From NCBI GenBank assembly GCA_964017235.1, contig OZ024929.1, forward strand, positions 60,359,603 through 60,423,602: DNA of 64,000 nucleotides, written 5' to 3'. The stretch is from Sabellastarte sp. h YS-2021 (lineage: Eukaryota; Annelida; Polychaeta; Sabellida; Sabellidae). Below the pieces are notes generated by a model. The model was not told the origin of the DNA, made no database searches, and worked only from the letters and a program-made list of their open reading frames with translations. Positions 37,410 to 48,650 of the stretch are shown one piece after another. The translations under genes were made by a program, and so were the position numbers. The first letter of the stretch is position 1, and each line of letters begins with the position of its first letter.

Positions 37410-37795
37410 TACATACTGCCATTTTTATGTCAGCTGACTTGACAGTCAGCTGACATTATGGCATCACTCTGCGGCCTGGACGTATGCATACACGTATGCG
37501 TGAGCGACTTCTCCTCCAAAACTACAAGGCCCAGGGACATGCTGTTTTTTTTAAAAGATAGCTTATCTACCTAGCATGAAAATGTGTTCAAGGCATGCAG
37601 ATCTGTTTGTTGGTCTGTTTGCTAGAGCCATTATAAGTGAGGTACCCCCCACCCTAAGTATGAAAATTTTAACACTTTATCACAATTTTCTCAGTGACTA
37701 TTGCAGGGATTTCTCTAGTGTCTTGCACATATGTACTAGGTCACAAGTAGATTCCCTTGTGTGAGTGTCAGACCTGGATCTTTCTTAATTATTTT
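37410..37795 (+). repeat. Dispersed repeat module, copy 1
   Basis: Shares long stretches with 42690-42780 (ATGTCAGC..GACATT..GGCATCACTCTGCGG, AAGGCCCAG.GACATGCTGTTTT) and with 44500-44725 (GTTCAAGGCATGCAG, AACACTTTATCGCA-like, TCCCTTGTGTGAGT, CTGGATCTTTCTTAATTATT). It precedes a satellite array at both complete sites. Confidence 0.75.
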
Positions 37796-37859
37796 TTTAT
37801 GAATTTTTAAAATAATTTTTAATGCATTAAAATTAATGAAATCATGCACTAAATCAATT

Positions 37860-38300
37860 ATAACTTGAAAAGTATTGCATTTAGAGCATTTTGTTAAAAT
37901 ATGTTATTCAGCTACTTTTTCCATAGCTACAACATGGTGAGTAACTACGGTGTCTATCTCAATAGCTAAGTGAGTAATAGCTACTTTTGGGCTTTTCAGT
38001 AACTTCCATCATGAGTAAAATCACTTGTGACTTGAAAACTATTGCATTTAGAGAATTTTGTTCAAATATGTTATTCAGCTACTTTGGGGTCAGCTATAAC
38101 ATAGCAAAATTTCAGATCTGTAGCTCATGGCATAACTGAGTAATAGCTACTTTTAGGTTATCCCTGTTGAGTAAATCACTTATAACTTGAAAACTATTGT
38201 ATTTAGATTATTTAGTTTCAGTATGTTATTTACCTATTTTGGGGTCAGCTATAACCTAGTGAAATTAAAACTATTGCATTTACAATATTTTCTTTAAATA
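37860..38300 (+). repeat. Satellite units, GTAATAGCTACTT family
   Basis: Three diverged units with ATAACTTGAAAACTATTGCATTTAGA and GTTATTCAGCTACTTTGG. Same family as the main array at 38790-41930. Confidence 0.7.
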
Positions 38301-38618
38301 TGTTTTTAACTTACCTTTTACACCTGAACAGTTACCTTGTTACTTTCCTTCTGAACACCATTTCCAGGGCACAACTTTTGTGGCCTTTTCTTCTGTCACT
38401 TCTACTCTGAAACTCAAAACACACAGTCAGCTGAGACAGAGCCCGTCCACGGGCAGATTGCTTGTTTGGGAGTTGTATGTTGTGAATGTTGGAAGTTTAT
38501 ATGTTCATTAATGCATGTAAATTCCATTAAGAAGTTCTCATGATGTTTAGTTGTAGGTTAGGTAGTGGTTTTCTTAAAAGAATTCCCTCCATCCTACAAG
38601 GCTGGATTCAGCTACTGT

Positions 38619-38705
38619 TAGGAAATGGTAAGGGTATTTCGCTATTAAATTGGAAAATTTAATAGTAATTTAAATTTTTATTAGAAATACTTACCATTTC
38701 CTAAG
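38619..38705. repeat. Palindromic footprint resembling a DIRS junction
   Basis: TTAGGAAATGGTAA at the left and TTACCATTTCCTAA at the right are perfect inverted 14-mers. The centre reads GGGTATTTCGC, TTGGAAAATTTAATAG, TAAATTTTTATTAG. The order of words parallels the internal complementary regions at 13588 and 28785. No element body is attached. Confidence 0.55.
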
Positions 38706-38769
38706 AAATGGATTTCCCATCCGTCTCCCCCTGCACAACATAAACATATGATAAGATTATGAAATGATG

Positions 38770-41700
38770 CCTGTGTGTGTGTGCGTGCGTGCGTTAGTTA
38801 GTCACGCAGATTTCTCCAAAACTACTACAGGTACAGATTTTTTGTAAATTAATTGTCCCAATGAATTTTCATGCCCTCGAAAATTTTTTTGGTTTTATGG
38901 ACTAAGGCCTAAAAATAAGTGAGTAATAGCAATCTTAGCTACTTGGAGTAAAGGGCTCATAACTCAAAAACTATTGCAGTTACAACTTTTTCTTCAAATA
39001 TGTTGTTCAGCTACTTTGTCCTTAGCTATAAGATGGTACATAGTTTGGGGTCCCATTGCATGCCATAAGTGAGTAATAGCTATTTTCTTATTTGTAGCAA
39101 AATAATGACATAAGTAAATGTCAAATATCTTCAAAAGTATTAAAGTTAGGGAATTCTTTTCAAATATGTTGTTCATCTACTTTTTGATAAGCTATCACAT
39201 AGTAAAATTTCAGATCTGTTGCACATTGGATAGCTGAGTAATAGCTACTTTGAAATTCTACAGTTGAGTAAATCCATTGTAACTCCAAAACTATTGCAGT
39301 TAGAGTATTTTCCTAAAATATGTTGTTCAGCTACTTTGTCCTTAACTATAAGATGGCATTTAGTTTGGGGTTCTATTGCATGCCATAAGTGAGTAATAGC
39401 TATTTTCTTATTTGTAGCAAAATAATGACATAAGTAAATGTCAAATATCTTCAAAAGTATTAAAGTTAGGGAATTCTTTTCAAATATGTTTTTCATCTAC
39501 TTTTTGATAAGCTATCACATAGTAAAGTTTCAGATCTGTTGCACATTGGATAGCTGAGTAATAGCTACTTTGAAATTCTACAGTTGAGTAAATCCATTGT
39601 AACTCCAAAACTATTGCAGTTAGAGTATTTTCCTAAAATATGTTGTTCAGCTACTTTGTCCTTAATTATAAGATGTCATATAGTTTGGGGTTCTATTGCA
39701 TGCCATAACTGAGTAATAGCTATTTTCTTATTTGTAGCAAAATAATGACATCGGTAAATGTCAAATATCTTCAAAAGTATTAAAGTTAGGGAATTCTTTT
39801 CAAATATGTTATTCATCTACTTTTTGATGAGCTATCACATAATAAAGTTTCAGACCTGTTGCACATTGGATAGCTGAGTAATAGCTACTTTGAAATTGTG
39901 ACTGTTGAGTAAATCCATTGTAACTCCAAAACTATTGCAGTTAGAGTATTTTTCTAAAATATGTTATTCAGCTACTTTGTCCTTAACTATAAGATGGCAT
40001 ACAGTTTGGGATTCTATTGCATGCCATAAGTGAGTAATAGCTATTTCCTTATTTGAAGCAAAATAACGACATGAGTAAATTTCAAATATCTTCAAAAGTA
40101 TTAAAATTAGGGAATTCTTTTCAAATATGTCATTCATCTAGTTTTTGATAAGCTATCACATAATAAAGTTTCAGACCTGTTGCACATTGGATAGCTGAGT
40201 AATAGCTACTTTGAAATTGTGACTGTTGAGTAAATCCATTGTAACTCCAAAACTATTGCAGTTAGAGTATTTTCCTAAAATATGTTATTCAGCTACTTTT
40301 TCCTTAACTATAAGATGGCATATAGTTTGGGGTTCTGTTGCATGCCATAAGTGAGTAATAGCTATTTTCTTATTTGTAGCAAAATAACAACATAAGTAAA
40401 TTTCAAATATCTTCAAAAGTATTCAAGTTAGGGAAATATTTTCAAATATGTTATTCATCTAGTTTTTGATGAGCTATCAGATAGTAAAGCTGCAAACCTG
40501 TTGCACACTGGACAGCTGAGTAATAGCTACTTTGAAATTGTGACTGTTGAGTAAATCCATTGTAACTCAACTACTGCAGTTACAGGATTTTCCTAAAATA
40601 ATTTGTTCAGCTACTTTTTCCTTAACTAGAAGATGGCATATTGTTTGGGGTTCCATTGCATGTCATAAGTGAGCAATACCTATTTTCTTATTTGTAGCAA
40701 AATTATGATGGAAATAAATGTCAAATACCTTCACAAGTACCAAAGTTAGGCAAATCTTTTCATTTGTTATTCATCTAGTTTTTCAAAAGCTTACTTTCCT
40801 GTGTCCTTTATATTTTTGTTGCTTTTGCAGATGTAGGTCAATAGCTAAGTGAGTACATAGCTGAGCAAGAGCTACTAAAATGAGTAAATGTCTTTTATCT
40901 CTAAAAGTATTATAGGTAGGCAATTTCTTCTGAATAAGTCATTCACCTACTTTTGCGTGATCTACCACATAGTGAAGTTGCACAACTGTAGCTCTTTGGA
41001 TAGCTGAGTAATAGCTACCAAAATGAGTAAATGTCTTTTATCTCTAAAAGTATTACAGGTAGGCAATTTCTTCTAAATAAGTCATTCACCTACTTTTGGG
41101 TGATCTACCGCATAGTGAAGTTGCAGAACTGTAGCTCTTTGGATAGCTGAGTAATAGCTACCAAAAATGAGTAATTGTCTTTTATCTCTAAAAATATTAC
41201 ACATAGGCAATTTCTTCTAAATAAGTCATTCACCTACTTTTGTGTGATCTACCACATAGTGAAGTTGCAGAACTGTAGCTCTTTGGATAACTGAGTAATA
41301 GCTACTAAAATGAGCAAATGTCTTTTATATCTAGAAGTATTGCAGATAGCCAGTATTTCTCAAATAAGTCATTCACCTACTTTTGGGTGATCTACCACAT
41401 ATTGAAGTTGCAGAACTGTAGCTCTTTGGATAGCTGAGTAATAGCTACTAAAATGAGTAAATGTCTTTTATCTCTAAAAGTATTACAGGTAGGCAATTTC
41501 TTCTAAATAAATCATTCACCTACTTTTGGGTGATCTACCACATAGAGAAGTTGCAGAACTGTAGCTCTTTGGATAGCTGAGTAATAGCTACTAAAGTGGG
41601 TAAATGTATTTTATCTCTAAAAGTATTACAGGTAGGCAATTTCTTCTAAATAAGTCATTCACCTACTTTTGGGTGATCTACCACATAGTGAAGTTGCAGA

Positions 41701-42033
41701 ACTGTAGCTCTTTGGATGGCAGAGTAATAGCCACTAAAATAAGTAAATATCTTTTATTTCTAAAAGTGTTACAGATAGGCAATTTCTCCTAAATACGTCC
41801 TTGCCTACTTTGGGTTGATCTACTGCATAATAAAGTTGCAGAACTGTAGCTCTTTGCATGGCACAGTAATAGCTACTAAAGTGAGTAAATACCTTTTGTC
41901 TTTAAAAGTATTGCAATCAAACATTAAACTTGTTGTCACTTCTACATGTGCCTCCATCTCACAAGAAAATTTATATTCCACTATCTTTAGTACATCTAAT
42001 TTATACGGCAGGAGATAAATGCATGCGTCAGAA
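38770..42033 (+). repeat. Satellite-carrying cassette, copy 1
   Basis: Starts with a GT microsatellite and TTTCTCCAAAACTACTACAGG. It continues with head-to-tail units of about 330 bp (two related halves near 165 bp; AACTCCAAAACTATTGCAG and TATCTTCAAAAGTATTAAAG) to about 40800. Units of about 145 bp follow (TATCTCTAAAAGTATTACAG, TCATTCACCTACTTTTGGG, GTGAAGTTGCAGAACTGTAG) to about 41920. The 3' tail is CAAACATTAAA..CATGTGCCTCCATCTCAC..GCATGCGTCAGAATG. The same tail closes the array near 55640-55762, and a related GT head opens the array at 44915, so head, array and tail appear to travel together. Confidence 0.8.
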
Positions 42034-42509
42034 TGCTTATCTTCTGTTTTATCAAATAGTGATATGTATCAGTTGATTGGGTGCGTTTCACAATATATTG
42101 TCTCAAGTTACCTGATGGTTGGACAGTTCTGATTTGCTTGATTAAACTTTATGGTCCTTGTGTGTCGGTACAACTGTGTCTTATAAACGGAAAATAGAAA
42201 TGAATGTTATTGTTTTATTTATTTTTAGTTGAACTAAATTATAATTTTCTGATAATATACACAGCAGCATATTTTTTTGCCTTTTAACATAACTTGTACT
42301 TACCGGTATATATGTGTTCTTGCTAATACTAATTATGTATTTTATAAGTCTTTATCTTCATTTTTTTTTGCCATTTTGACACTTTATTGCTGTGGAATGC
42401 TTAGTTTTTGCTTTAGCAAAACCATTTGTTCTAGTTTTTTTTAATTTCAACTTAAATTTTTTAATCTTCTTGTGTGTTACATTCCACAATGTTACCTATG
42501 TTTCAACAG
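42034..42509. other. Intron before the second exon
   Basis: AT-rich sequence without recognisable repeats. It ends in a T-rich run and TTTCAACAG, a plausible 3' splice site. Confidence 0.6.
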
Positions 42510-42610
42510 ATTGCTGTGCAAGCACTGGAGAATATCCGCACAGTGGCATCTCTCACAAAAGAGCCTTACTTTTTACATGAGTACAGGACACTCACAGAAG
42601 GCCCATACAG
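42510..42610 (+). CDS. ABCB1-like: ABCB1/MDR-type transporter, exon after TM helix 10
   Basis: An internal exon of 101 bp between an acceptor (TTTCAACAG) and a donor (GTTTGC). It reads IAVQALENIRTVASLTKEPY and ends in GPYR, with the arginine codon split after its second base. It continues directly from the GK at the end of exon 14552-14675: human P-glycoprotein has GKIATEAIENFRTVVSLTQE followed by VPYR at the same place. In the family this stretch is the cytoplasmic extension and coupling-helix region between helices 10 and 11 that contacts the nucleotide-binding domain. The next exon, which should encode the rest of this loop and helix 11, is not seen in the remaining 21 kb. Confidence 0.92.
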
Positions 42611-42799
42611 GTTTGCTTATATTTCTGCTTGGAAACCTCTTGTTTGTTTACCCAGGTGGGCCGCAGTGGTTTTTATGTCACCATCACACTTCCTTGTTTT
42701 TATGTCAGCGGACATTTTGGCATCACTCTGCGGTGTCCTCCAAAAGTACAAGGCCCAGAGACATGCTGTTTTCGAGGCTCGCGCTTCTACAGATCACTT

Positions 42800-44030
42800 T
42801 TTTTTTGTCTCCGGTCTTTGATGAAATTTACCTCTGTATTCTGAATTTACCTCTCTTGCACTCCAATAGCTACAAGGACACATGTCCTTTTTACCCCACA
42901 GCCCTTAAGGGCCGTCAGGGTATTGTTTTCACCCATGGTGTCCGGATGGGGGGGCGGGCGGCGCTAAATAGTTTGTCCGGGCTGTATCTCAGAAACCGTA
43001 ATGTGTAGGAAGTTGATACTTTGTAGGGACATTGGTTATGGGGTGTAGGCATGGTCTGACCTTGATTTGACCTTGCTGTAGTGACCTTGACCTATAATAT
43101 CTTTTCCGGGCTATATCTCGTAAACCATGAGGTGTAGGAAGTTGATACTTAGTAGGGACATTGGTTAGGGGGTGTAGGTGTGCAACATCATGGTCTGACC
43201 TTGATTTGACCTTGCCGTAGTGACCTTGACCTATAAAATCTTGTCCGGGCTATATCTCGGAAACCGTAAGGTGTAGGAAGTTGATACTTGGTAGGGACAT
43301 TGGTTAGGGGGTGTAGGTGTGCAACGTCATGGTCTGACCTTGATTTGACCTTGCCATAGTGACCTTGACCTATAAAATCTTGTCCGGGCTATTTCTCAGA
43401 CACCGTAAGTTGTAGGAAGTTGATGCTTGGTAGGGACATTGGTTAGGGGTTGTAGGTGTGCAGCATCATGGTGTGACCATGATTTGACCTTTGACCTTGT
43501 CATAGTGACCTTGACCTTTAAAATCTTGTTGCACCTTTGGGTCTGTCTTTTGATGCAGATTAAGCACTGTTAAAGTCATATTATAATTCATTAAGAATTT
43601 TACTTTTACAACTTCCGATTGTAACAGATGGAATTTCATCAAGTGAGCCACAGACTTTGCTCCAACACCACGCATAAGCTTTCATTGAATGTATTGCCAC
43701 TTCTGTATGCATGGTAATATTCAAAACATCCAAACCATAATTCGGCCATGCCAGATGTAGATAAAGAGTGTCGTAATGTTTAGTTTACTGATTAATGCTG
43801 CCATCTTTTTATTGAATTGTCTTGTTTTAATACTTCATCTTTACATGCATTATCTTTCTCTTAGACATTATTTTCTCTATTTAAACATTGTTTGGACCTT
43901 TATATAACTGACAGTGCTCTGAAAGTATCCTGAACTTTGTACTGATACACTACTTTTATATCTCATGGTGTTAAAAATATTTGCCTAGGCTGTGGGGTAC
44001 GGGCATCTCTGATGCTATTTTGTTTTTTTC
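42800..44030 (+). repeat. Nuclear-receptor-motif cassette, copy 2
   Basis: Lead CTTTTGTCTCCGG..CTCCAATAGCTA (about 42808-42890), then the head CCCCACAGCCCTTAAGGGC, then about four units with a period near 141 bp to about 43540. Each has ATATCTCGGAAACCGTAAGG, ACTTGGTAGGGACATTGG and TGACCTTGA half-sites, with one DR1 (TGACCTTTGACCT, 43485-43497). A tail of about 490 bp ends in GTACGGGCATCTCTGATGC. The tail is shared with 60390-61205. Confidence 0.8.
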
Positions 44031-44225
44031 CCATACATAAGTCCTTTTGTCTCCAGACTTTGATGACATTGACAAAACTGCAATAGCTAAAGGACACATG
44101 TCCATTCAGCTTTTGCCCATATATATGTCCTTTTGTCTCCGGACTTTGAAGACATTTACATCACCTGTGCATTCTGAATTTACCTCTCTTGCCCTCCAAT
44201 AGCTAAAAGGACCCCTGTCCTTTTG
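44031..44225 (+). repeat. Repeated lead modules
   Basis: Two further copies of the lead sequence CTTTTGTCTCCRGACTTTGA..TCCAATAGCTA..AGGACMCMTGTCC, at about 44040-44110 and 44128-44222, like the one at 42808-42890. Confidence 0.7.
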
Positions 44226-44282
44226 CATTATTTCCATACATATGTCCTTCTTGCATCAGACTTGTGGCACAGAGTGATGACT

Positions 44283-44360
44283 GTTTCTCTGCTCACTGGA
44301 GTTAAGCGGGAGTGGGCTATATTAGTACTTGGATGGGTGAACGTCTCAGTTCGGGACCAG
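44283..44360 (+). pseudogene. 5S rRNA-derived fragment
   Basis: GGAGTTAAGCGGGAGTGGGC and TTAGTACTTGGATGGGTGA match the internal part of 5S rRNA, including the region of the Pol III A block, intermediate element and start of the C block. Roughly 75 bp are recognisable. The outer stem strands of 5S are not. It is either a decayed 5S pseudogene or the head of a 5S-derived SINE. The sequence after it (GACCAGCTGAGGG) does not identify a known SINE body. Confidence 0.75.
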
Positions 44361-44499
44361 CTGAGGGATCTATCTAATTTGGAATTGCTTTTTGTCACAA
44401 GACTTTTGTAAATTCTAGTGCACTACTCGTGTCTCTGATGACTTTGCGCTAGCGCTAGAGGACCAAAACACCTTTTGGCCTTGTTTTAAAAAAAAAAGA

Positions 44500-44725
44500 T
44501 GCCTTATATATCGAGAATGAAAAATTGTTCAAGGCATGCAGGTCTGCTCATCGTCTGTTCCCCAGAGGTGCCCCCATCGTAAGTGTGAAAATTTCAACAC
44601 TTTATCGCACTTTTCTCATTGAGTTTTTGCAGGGATTCTTCTCTTATCTTTCATACATGTACTAGGCCACAAGGTGATTCCCTTGTGTGAGTATCAGGCC
44701 TGGATCTTTCTTAATTATTGTATTC
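44500..44725 (+). repeat. Dispersed repeat module, copy 2
   Basis: Partner of 37560-37795; shares TTCAAGGCATGCAG, TGAAAATTT.AACACTTTATC, TGCAGGGATT and GGATCTTTCTTAATTATT. A GT-rich microsatellite head follows within about 200 bp, as it does further along after copy 1. Confidence 0.75.
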
Positions 44726-44914
44726 GCCGGAGACATCCGGTGCATACTTCGGTTTAGCGTTTATTACGCCGCTGCCGCCATGCATAGAGATTTTTTGACG
44801 TTAACGCTCTCAGAGTAAAAAATACACCAGTTAGATTCACCAAATTTGCAGGATATCTTTATTATCTCCAGCCAGGGGCACCAGCGGGACATTATAATTT
44901 GCAACAAGTGTGTG

Positions 44915-46631
44915 TGTGCGTGTGTCATGCAGTTTTCTCTGAAACTACTACAGTTACACATTTTTGGTAAATTACTTGTCCTAATGAATTTTTACGCTCT
45001 TCAATATTTTTGGGGTTTGGTGAACTTTGGCAGCTACTTTTGAGTCAGTAATAACACTTTTACCTAATATAATTATATGACTTATAACTCTCAAACTATT
45101 GCACTAGAGTATTTTGTTGCAATGTGTTGTTCAGCTACTTTCTCCACAGCTACAACATGTGAAAAATCACAAATGTCTCGCAAACCGTAAGAGATAGAGC
45201 AATTTCGAGCGAATTTTTGATCCACAGGGTGGTACAACAATGTCCTATGCTAAGAGGATTGCTGAACTTTGGCCTACTTTTGAGTGAGTAATAGCACTTT
45301 TACCTAATATAATTATATGGCTTATAACTCTCAAACTATTGCATTTAGAGTATTTTGTTGCAATATGTTGTTCAGCTACTTTCTCCACAGCTACAACATG
45401 GTCAGTAGTTTGGAAGTGTATCTCCATAGCTAAGTGAGTAATAGCTACTTTGTCAATTTTTAATGATAACCATTATGAGTTAATGGCTTATATCTTCAAA
45501 AGTATTGCAGCTACACAATTTCTCTCAAATATGTTGTTCATCTACTTTTTTGTGAACTGTAACATATTGAAGTTTCACAACTGTTGCTCAATGTACAAGT
45601 GAGTAATGGCTACTTTATTGCTACTTTTAGTGAAAATGTGAAAAATCACAAATATCTCGCAAACCATAAGAAAAAAATGAGTAAATGCTAATTATCTGTA
45701 AAAGTATTGCGGATACCCAATTTTTATCAACAAACTCATTCATCTACTTTTGGGAGAGCTTTCACATGGTGAAGTTTCAGACCCGTAGATAATTACTCGC
45801 CTACTCAAAATGAGTAAATGCGAATTATCTCTTAAAAGTATTGCAGATAGCCAATTTTTCTCAAATAACTCATTCATCTACTTTTGGAAGAGCTTTCACT
45901 TGGTGAAGTTTCAGACCCGTAGCTAATTATTCACCTACTCAAAATGAGTAAATGCTAATTATCTCTAAAACTATTGTGGATACCCAATTTTTATCAAATA
46001 ACTCATTCGTCTACTTTTGGGAGAGCTTTCACATGGTGAAGTTTCAGACCCGTAGATAATTACTCACCTGATAACTGTAATGAATAAATGGCTTATATCT
46101 TCAAAAGTATTGCAGCTACACAATTTCTCTCAAATATGTTGTTCATCTACTTTTTTGTGAACTGTAACATATTTAAGTTTCACAACTGTTGCCCAGTGTA
46201 CAAGTGAGTAATGGCTACTTTATTGCTACTTTTAGTGAAAATGTGAAAAATCACAAATATCTCGCAAACTGTAAGAGATAGAGCAATTTCGAGTGAACTT
46301 TTGACCCACAGGGCAGTACAAGAGTATCCTATTGTACTGGATTTGGTGACCTTTGGCCTACATTTGAGTGAGTAATAGCACTTTACCTAATATAATTATA
46401 TGGCTTATAACTTCCAGACTATTACATTTAGAGTATTTTGTTCCAATATGTTGTGCAGCTACTTTCTCCACAGCTACAACATGGTCAGTAGTTTGTAAGT
46501 GTATCTCCATAGCTAAGTGAGTAAGAGCTACTTTGTCAATTTTTAATGATAACTGTAATGAGTTAATGGCTTATATCTTCAAAAGTATTGCAGCTACACA
46601 ATTTCTCTCAAATATGTTGCTCATCTATTTT
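44915..46631 (+). repeat. Satellite-carrying cassette, copy 2 (left part)
   Basis: Head GTGTGTGTGCGTGTGTCATGCAG, then CTCTGAAACTACTACAGTTAC. Then diverged units (TAACTCTCAAACTATTGCA, TATCTTCAAAAGTATTGCAGC, TATCTCTAAAACTATTGTGG) with interspersed CTCGCAAACCGTAAGAGATAGAGC units like those of the 169-bp satellite. It ends abruptly at the nuclear-receptor cassette at 46632. Confidence 0.75.
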
Positions 46632-47285
46632 TTACCCGACAGCCCGTGGTGTTCGGATGGGCGGGCAGGCGGCGGGAAAAAGTTTGTCCAGACTGTATCT
46701 CACAAACCGTAAGGTGTAAGGAGTTGGTACTTGGTAGGAACATTGGTTAGGGGGTGTAGGTGTGCAACGTCATGGTCTGACCTTGATTTGACCTTTGACC
46801 TTGCTGTAGTGACTTTGACCTATAAAATCTTGTCCCGGCTATATCTCGGAAACTGTAAGGTGTAGGAAGTTGATACTTGGTAGGGACATTGGTTAGTGGG
46901 TGTAGGTGTGCAATGTCATGGTCTGACCTTCATTTGATCTTTGACCTTGCTGTAGCGACCTTGACCTAAAGAATCTTGTCCGGGCTATATCTGGGAAACT
47001 GTAAGGTGTAGGAAGTTGATACTTGGTAGGGACATTGGTTAGGGGGTGAAGGTGTGAGACGTCATGGTCTGACCTTGATTTGACCTTTGACCTTGCTGTA
47101 GTGACCTCGGCCTATAAAATCTTGTCTGGGCTATATCTCGGAACCTGTAAGGTGTAGGAAGTTGATACTTGGTAGGGACATTGGTTAGGGGGTGTAGGTG
47201 TGCAACGTCATGGTCTGACCTTGATTTGACCATTGCCCTTGCCGTAGTGACCTTGACCTATAAAATCATTGTGAATATCTCGGAA
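46632..47285 (+). repeat. Nuclear-receptor-motif tandem units, copy 3
   Basis: Part of the head (ACCCGACAGCCC..GTTCGGATGGG) and about four units of about 140 bp. Complete DR1 motifs TGACCTTTGACCT lie at 46789-46801 and 47081-47093, and each unit has TGACCTTGA half-sites. The last unit runs into a DIRS terminal repeat near 47286. Confidence 0.85.
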
Positions 47286-47455
47286 AAGGTATTTCTTCCC
47301 CTTTAATGCTCGGCGGGAGATACACACCGCGGCAGTGGTCTTGTTTTCTAACGTTTGGCGAGACCGGCAGGGCGCCGGACAAATGTATCTGTCCACTAGG
47401 TAAGGTATTAAGTTATAAAAATTTAATTTACTATTAAATTTTCCAATTTGATCTT
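47286..47455 (+). mobile_element. Solo DIRS terminal repeat (fossil)
   Basis: Contains CTAACGTTTGGCGAGACCGG, GCGCCGGACAA and the outer end GGTAAGGTATTAAGTTATAAAAATTTAATTTAC, matching the right terminal repeats of copies A, C and D. No coding body is attached and no second terminal repeat is close by. Confidence 0.75.
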
Positions 47456-48199
47456 AAAGCAAAAATTATTGTTGGGAAATAACACAGATTTCTGTGACCT
47501 CATGAATATTAATGAATTGTCCATGAATTTTGATGTTCAAGTAAAATATTGTGAAGAAATGACATGGTATTGTCAAATACTACAGTTGTCATGGCTGGAA
47601 ACACAGAACTTGTGCGATAAATATATCTAATCAATAATTGTTGTAAGCACCGGAAGTTTATGTATATTAACTTTAATATATATATAACTTGACCCCTCTT
47701 GTGCCTCTGGATAATGAAATTTGTCTACTGCTCTTTTGGTTTTATTGCGCCTTAGAGTCCTCTTGTATGGGAGATTAAACACTATAAAAGTCCAATTAGA
47801 ATTAGAATTATTAAAAAAAGTGAACAAAGTACCTTAAGGTTTTTGTCTTTTTAAGGCACAATTTGGGGCAAATTGTGATCAGAAGGGACACAGAAAATGG
47901 GGCAAGTTGACCCGAAATTTCTGGGGTGAGTTGGCACTTGGGGCGAGATATCCCGTAAGCACACTAAAGCCCCCCAGTGAGTAGATTTATAACTATATTT
48001 GTAAACATGTGGTGCAGTGTGAATATGCAGTTTATTTAGCGTGGGTATTAGCTTTGAGAACTTAGTAGGCTGAAATATATAAATTACATCTGCAATTGGC
48101 ATATCTTTGGACTTTTTGGCTGGGCCTGCAACTTTTTGGCCGGGCCTGCAACTTTTTCTTGCCCAAGGCCCTGCGGTCCTACAACATATTTTGCTAAGT
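47456..48199. other. Intronic stretch with short internal repeats
   Basis: No coding signal. Around 47860-47955 four diverged repeats of about 27 bp share TTGGGGCAA/GGGGTGAG words. Around 48108-48160 a 21-bp unit (ACTTTTTGGCYGGGCCTGCA) occurs about two and a half times. Confidence 0.5.
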
Positions 48200-48621
48200 G
48201 GTGAACACTGGATCTACCACATAGTGAAGTTGCAGATCTATAGCTCTTTGCATATCTGAGTCACAGCTACTAAAATGAGTAAATGTCTTTTATCTCTAAA
48301 AGTATTACAGTTAGGCAATTTCTTCTAAATAAGTCATTCACCTACTTTTGGCTGATCTAACACATAGGGAAGTTGCAGAACTATAGCTCTTTGAACAGCT
48401 GAGTAATAGCTAGTAAAATAAGCAAATATCTATAATCTCTAAAAGTATTACAGATAAGCAATTTCTTCTGAATATAGCCGAGTAACATCTTCTAAAATGA
48501 ATTCAACTGCTTTGGCTGATTTACCACATAGTCAAGTTGCAGATCTATAGCTCTTTGAATAGCTGAGTCACAGCTACTAAAATGAGTAAATGTCTTTTAT
48601 CTCTAAAAGTATTAAAGATAC
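48200..48621 (+). repeat. Satellite array, left of DIRS copy C
   Basis: Units of about 145 bp (TATCTCTAAAAGTATTACAG, TCATTCACCTACTTTTGG). The last unit breaks off after AAAGTATTAAAGATA and resumes at 54593 with AATTTCTTCTAAATAAG, so copy C landed inside a unit. Confidence 0.85.
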
Positions 48622-48650
48622 GTATTTCATTGCGTTAATACATCTTACTT

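Larger units (their letters stand above)
14676..42509 (+). other. 27.8-kb intron of the ABC-transporter gene
   Basis: The intron between the two recognised exons has GT (14676-14677) and AG (42508-42509) ends and phase 0. It is filled with one younger DIRS copy, two old DIRS copies, a SINE, a hairpin element and several satellite arrays, all younger than the gene. Confidence 0.85.

Noticed and set aside
38790-41930. Regularly spaced repeats resembling a CRISPR array
   Set aside because: Units are 145-330 bp and similar along their full length with no unique spacers, and the DNA is eukaryotic. It is a satellite.
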